Of a stretch of 6,689 nucleotides of DNA, positions 5,533 through 6,689 are shown piece by piece. The position numbers and the translations under genes were made by a program. Origin of the DNA: Clostridia bacterium (GTDB lineage: Bacteria > Bacillota > Clostridia > Christensenellales > Borkfalkiaceae); contig CAAFYG010000147.1 in the NCBI GenBank assembly GCA_900767195.1, positions 1-6,689 of the forward strand, read 5' to 3'. The notes below the pieces were generated by a model. It saw only the letters and a program-made list of their open reading frames with translations. It ran no database searches and was not told the origin of the DNA. The first letter of the stretch is position 1, and every line of letters begins with the position of its first letter.

Positions 5533-5573
5533 GCTGAATTTTGCATTGAGCAAAATGAAGCAAGGGGAAGCCT
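5518..5573 (-). terminator. Long hairpin just after the permease stop codon, candidate minus-strand terminator
   Basis: AGGCTTCCCCTT (5518-5529) pairs perfectly over 12 bp with AAGGGGAAGCCT (5562-5573). Inside are GCT/AGC and ATTTTGC-ATTGA-GCAAAAT (5538-5556), separated by facing GA/GA mismatches and a TTT bulge. On the minus strand it starts 11 bases after the DMT stop codon and is followed by TCTTTC, a poor T-tract. It may terminate or protect the permease mRNA, and the arms belong to the GGGGAAGCC repeat family. Confidence 0.5.
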
Positions 5574-5584
5574 TGATATATAGG

Positions 5585-6523
5585 TTAATTTTTATGTTCT
5601 TCCGCGGGGGCGAGTTGAGATATCACCACCGACAGAAACACGAGCGCGCAGCCGCAAAGCTCTACGGCGGAAAGAGTTTCTTTCAAAATCACCCACCCTG
5701 CGAGCGCGGCGAACACCGATTCGAGGCTCATGATCACCGACGCGACGGCGGGTTTTACGCTCTTTTGCCCGAGTACCTGAAAGGTGTACCCCACCGTGCT
5801 TGACATTACGCCCGCGTAGACGATGGGCAGCCATGCGGCTTTTAAATCGGCGATACGCACCGTTTCGAAAATCGCCGCGCCGATTGCCGACAGAATCGTT
5901 ACCACCCAGAATTGCGCGCACGAAAACGCCACGCCGTCGGCATCGGAAAAGCGATCGATAATTAAAATCTGCACGGCGAAACACAATGCGCCGAAAATTT
6001 CAAGCACGTCGCCAAAGTAGATTTTTTTTACGCCGCCGTGAACGCACAAAAGATACATTCCGATCACGCACCCCACGCACGAAAGTACGGTAAGCGGGTG
6101 GATTTTTTTATGTCGTATTGCCACGTACGCCGCCACGAATACCACGTAGGTTGCCGTTAAAAAGCCCGCCCTGCCCGAGGAAGAGGTATCGGCGGGGTAT
6201 TTTTCGATGCCAAACTGCTGAAAATTGACGGCGGCGAACAACGCTACGCCTGCGAGCGCGCCCGCGATAAACGATTTTTTAAGCCGCTTTACGCGCGCGG
6301 GTTTTTCGTAAGAGTGGTTGGTTTTCAAGGCGCGGTTTTTTACGACGGGTTCTTTGACAGCGACGATTGCGCTTAAAAGCACGGCGGCAATCAGCGAGCG
6401 GGCGGCGTTGAACGTGAACGCGCCTACGCGATCGGACGCGCTTGTCTGCGCGACGAACGCCACGCCCCATATTATTGTGGCTACGAGGATCAGCCCCGCG
6501 CCGAGAAACGAAGATTTTTTCAT
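5585..6523 (-). CDS. EamA/DMT-family permease, ten membrane segments
   Basis: The 312-residue product is a drug/metabolite transporter (DMT) superfamily permease with two EamA repeats (about 5-160 and 168-304). Ten hydrophobic segments fit at about 7-27, 36-56, 84-104, 118-137, 145-162, 170-190, 197-218, 230-250, 258-279 and 285-304. Family-typical motifs include IIWGVAFVAQ near the N-terminus, FTFNAARSL in TM2, FQQFGIEKY and GRAGFLTATYVV in the first repeat, and SLESVFAALAGWVILKE in the second. The loop between TM2 and TM3 (57-83) is long and very basic, as expected on the cytoplasmic side. The substrate cannot be told from sequence; relatives export amino acids, nucleosides or other metabolites. 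The ATG at 6523 fits the family N-terminus, but the ribosome binding site is weak (AAGGA at 6536-6540, 12 bases upstream). I found no clear promoter; repeat B copies begin about 30 bases upstream. Confidence 0.9.
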   Translation of the reverse strand: MKKSSFLGAGLILVATIIWGVAFVAQTSASDRVGAFTFNAARSLIAAVLLSAIVAVKEPVVKNRALKTNHSYEKPARVKRLKKSFIAGALAGVALFAAVNFQQFGIEKYPADTSSSGRAGFLTATYVVFVAAYVAIRHKKIHPLTVLSCVGCVIGMYLLCVHGGVKKIYFGDVLEIFGALCFAVQILIIDRFSDADGVAFSCAQFWVVTILSAIGAAIFETVRIADLKAAWLPIVYAGVMSSTVGYTFQVLGQKSVKPAVASVIMSLESVFAALAGWVILKETLSAVELCGCALVFLSVVISQLAPAEEHKN

Positions 6524-6554
6524 TGCTGTATTTTTTCCTTATTGTGGAACTGTT

Positions 6555-6637
6555 CCTTTGTTTGAATTGAAAGTATCAAAAAACAAGTTGCACCCCTTTG
6601 TTTGAATTGAAAGTATCAGAAAACAAGTTACGCCCCT
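6555..6637 (+). repeat. Tandem repeat B4-B5, 40-bp period
   Basis: Two B cores lie head to tail with an exact 40-bp period (TTTGTTTGAATTG at 6557 and 6597). The first ends GTTGCACCCC and the second GTTACGCCCCT. B4 has TATCAA and B5 has TATCAG. Both carry the GAATTG variant, as does the copy at 5200. They sit directly upstream of the permease start, pointing away from it. A small GGAAC-T-GTTCC palindrome (6546-6556) abuts them. Confidence 0.88.
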
Positions 6638-6689
6638 CATCACCTTGCTTCGCAAGGAGCTTCCCCCCGAGGGGAAGCCTTGACGAAAG
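6638..6689 (+). repeat. C-type hairpin pair, copy C3 (runs to the window edge)
   Basis: After GCCCCTCAT comes a head hairpin CCTTGC-TTC-GCAAGG. Next is GCTTCCCC (6659-6666), the loop CCGA and GGGGAAGC (6671-6678). The head differs completely in sequence from those at 5251 and 5362 but keeps the pairing. The tail CTTGACGAAAG shares TGACGAAA with 5451-5458. Confidence 0.8.

Noticed and set aside
5171..5546. Small minus-strand open frames over the tandem repeats
   Set aside because: They translate the B repeat twice (the same RGATCFLILS string), have no ribosome binding site and resemble no protein. They arise from repeat sequence.
6555..6637. CRISPR array
   Set aside because: Two 40-bp repeats abut with no spacers between them, and no cas genes are present. 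The same core occurs singly elsewhere.

Overview
The window looks like chromosomal DNA of a low-to-mid GC Gram-positive bacterium of class Clostridia (Bacillota), probably a gut-type uncultured lineage. This is inferred from protein style (Firmicutes-type EF-G paralogue, membrane-anchored YegP/DUF1508 protein, EamA permease), strong GGAGG-like ribosome binding sites, textbook -35/-10 promoters and abundant intergenic hairpin repeats. No species can be named from the sequence alone.

Layout: 1-207 holds inverted and tandem intergenic repeats. Two minus-strand genes follow: a cytoplasmic SIMPL (DUF541) protein (208-861) and a small helix-turn-helix-like protein (969-1532). A rho-independent terminator separates them, so each is its own transcription unit. 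A 245-bp divergent intergenic region carries back-to-back promoters, a 10-bp tandem repeat and a 5'-leader hairpin. On the plus strand come a 688-residue EF-G-like translational GTPase (1778-3844) and, from its own promoter, a membrane-anchored protein with four YegP-like units (3969-5087). The region 5088-5584 is non-coding and packed with hairpins and repeats. A minus-strand EamA/DMT permease (5585-6523) converges on it. The window ends (6555-6689) in more copies of the same repeats.

The genes look like ordinary housekeeping or accessory genes with no obvious common pathway. I see no defence locus, phage, transposase, tRNA, rRNA or CRISPR. The unusual material is intergenic. A modular repeat family consists of a stem-loop A, a GGGC-tgc-GCCC link, a 40-bp core B, a head hairpin and a C-rich/G-rich palindrome. 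Its hairpins keep their pairing while their sequence changes between copies. Next to it is a three-segment arrangement of mutually exclusive hairpins (5501-5573).
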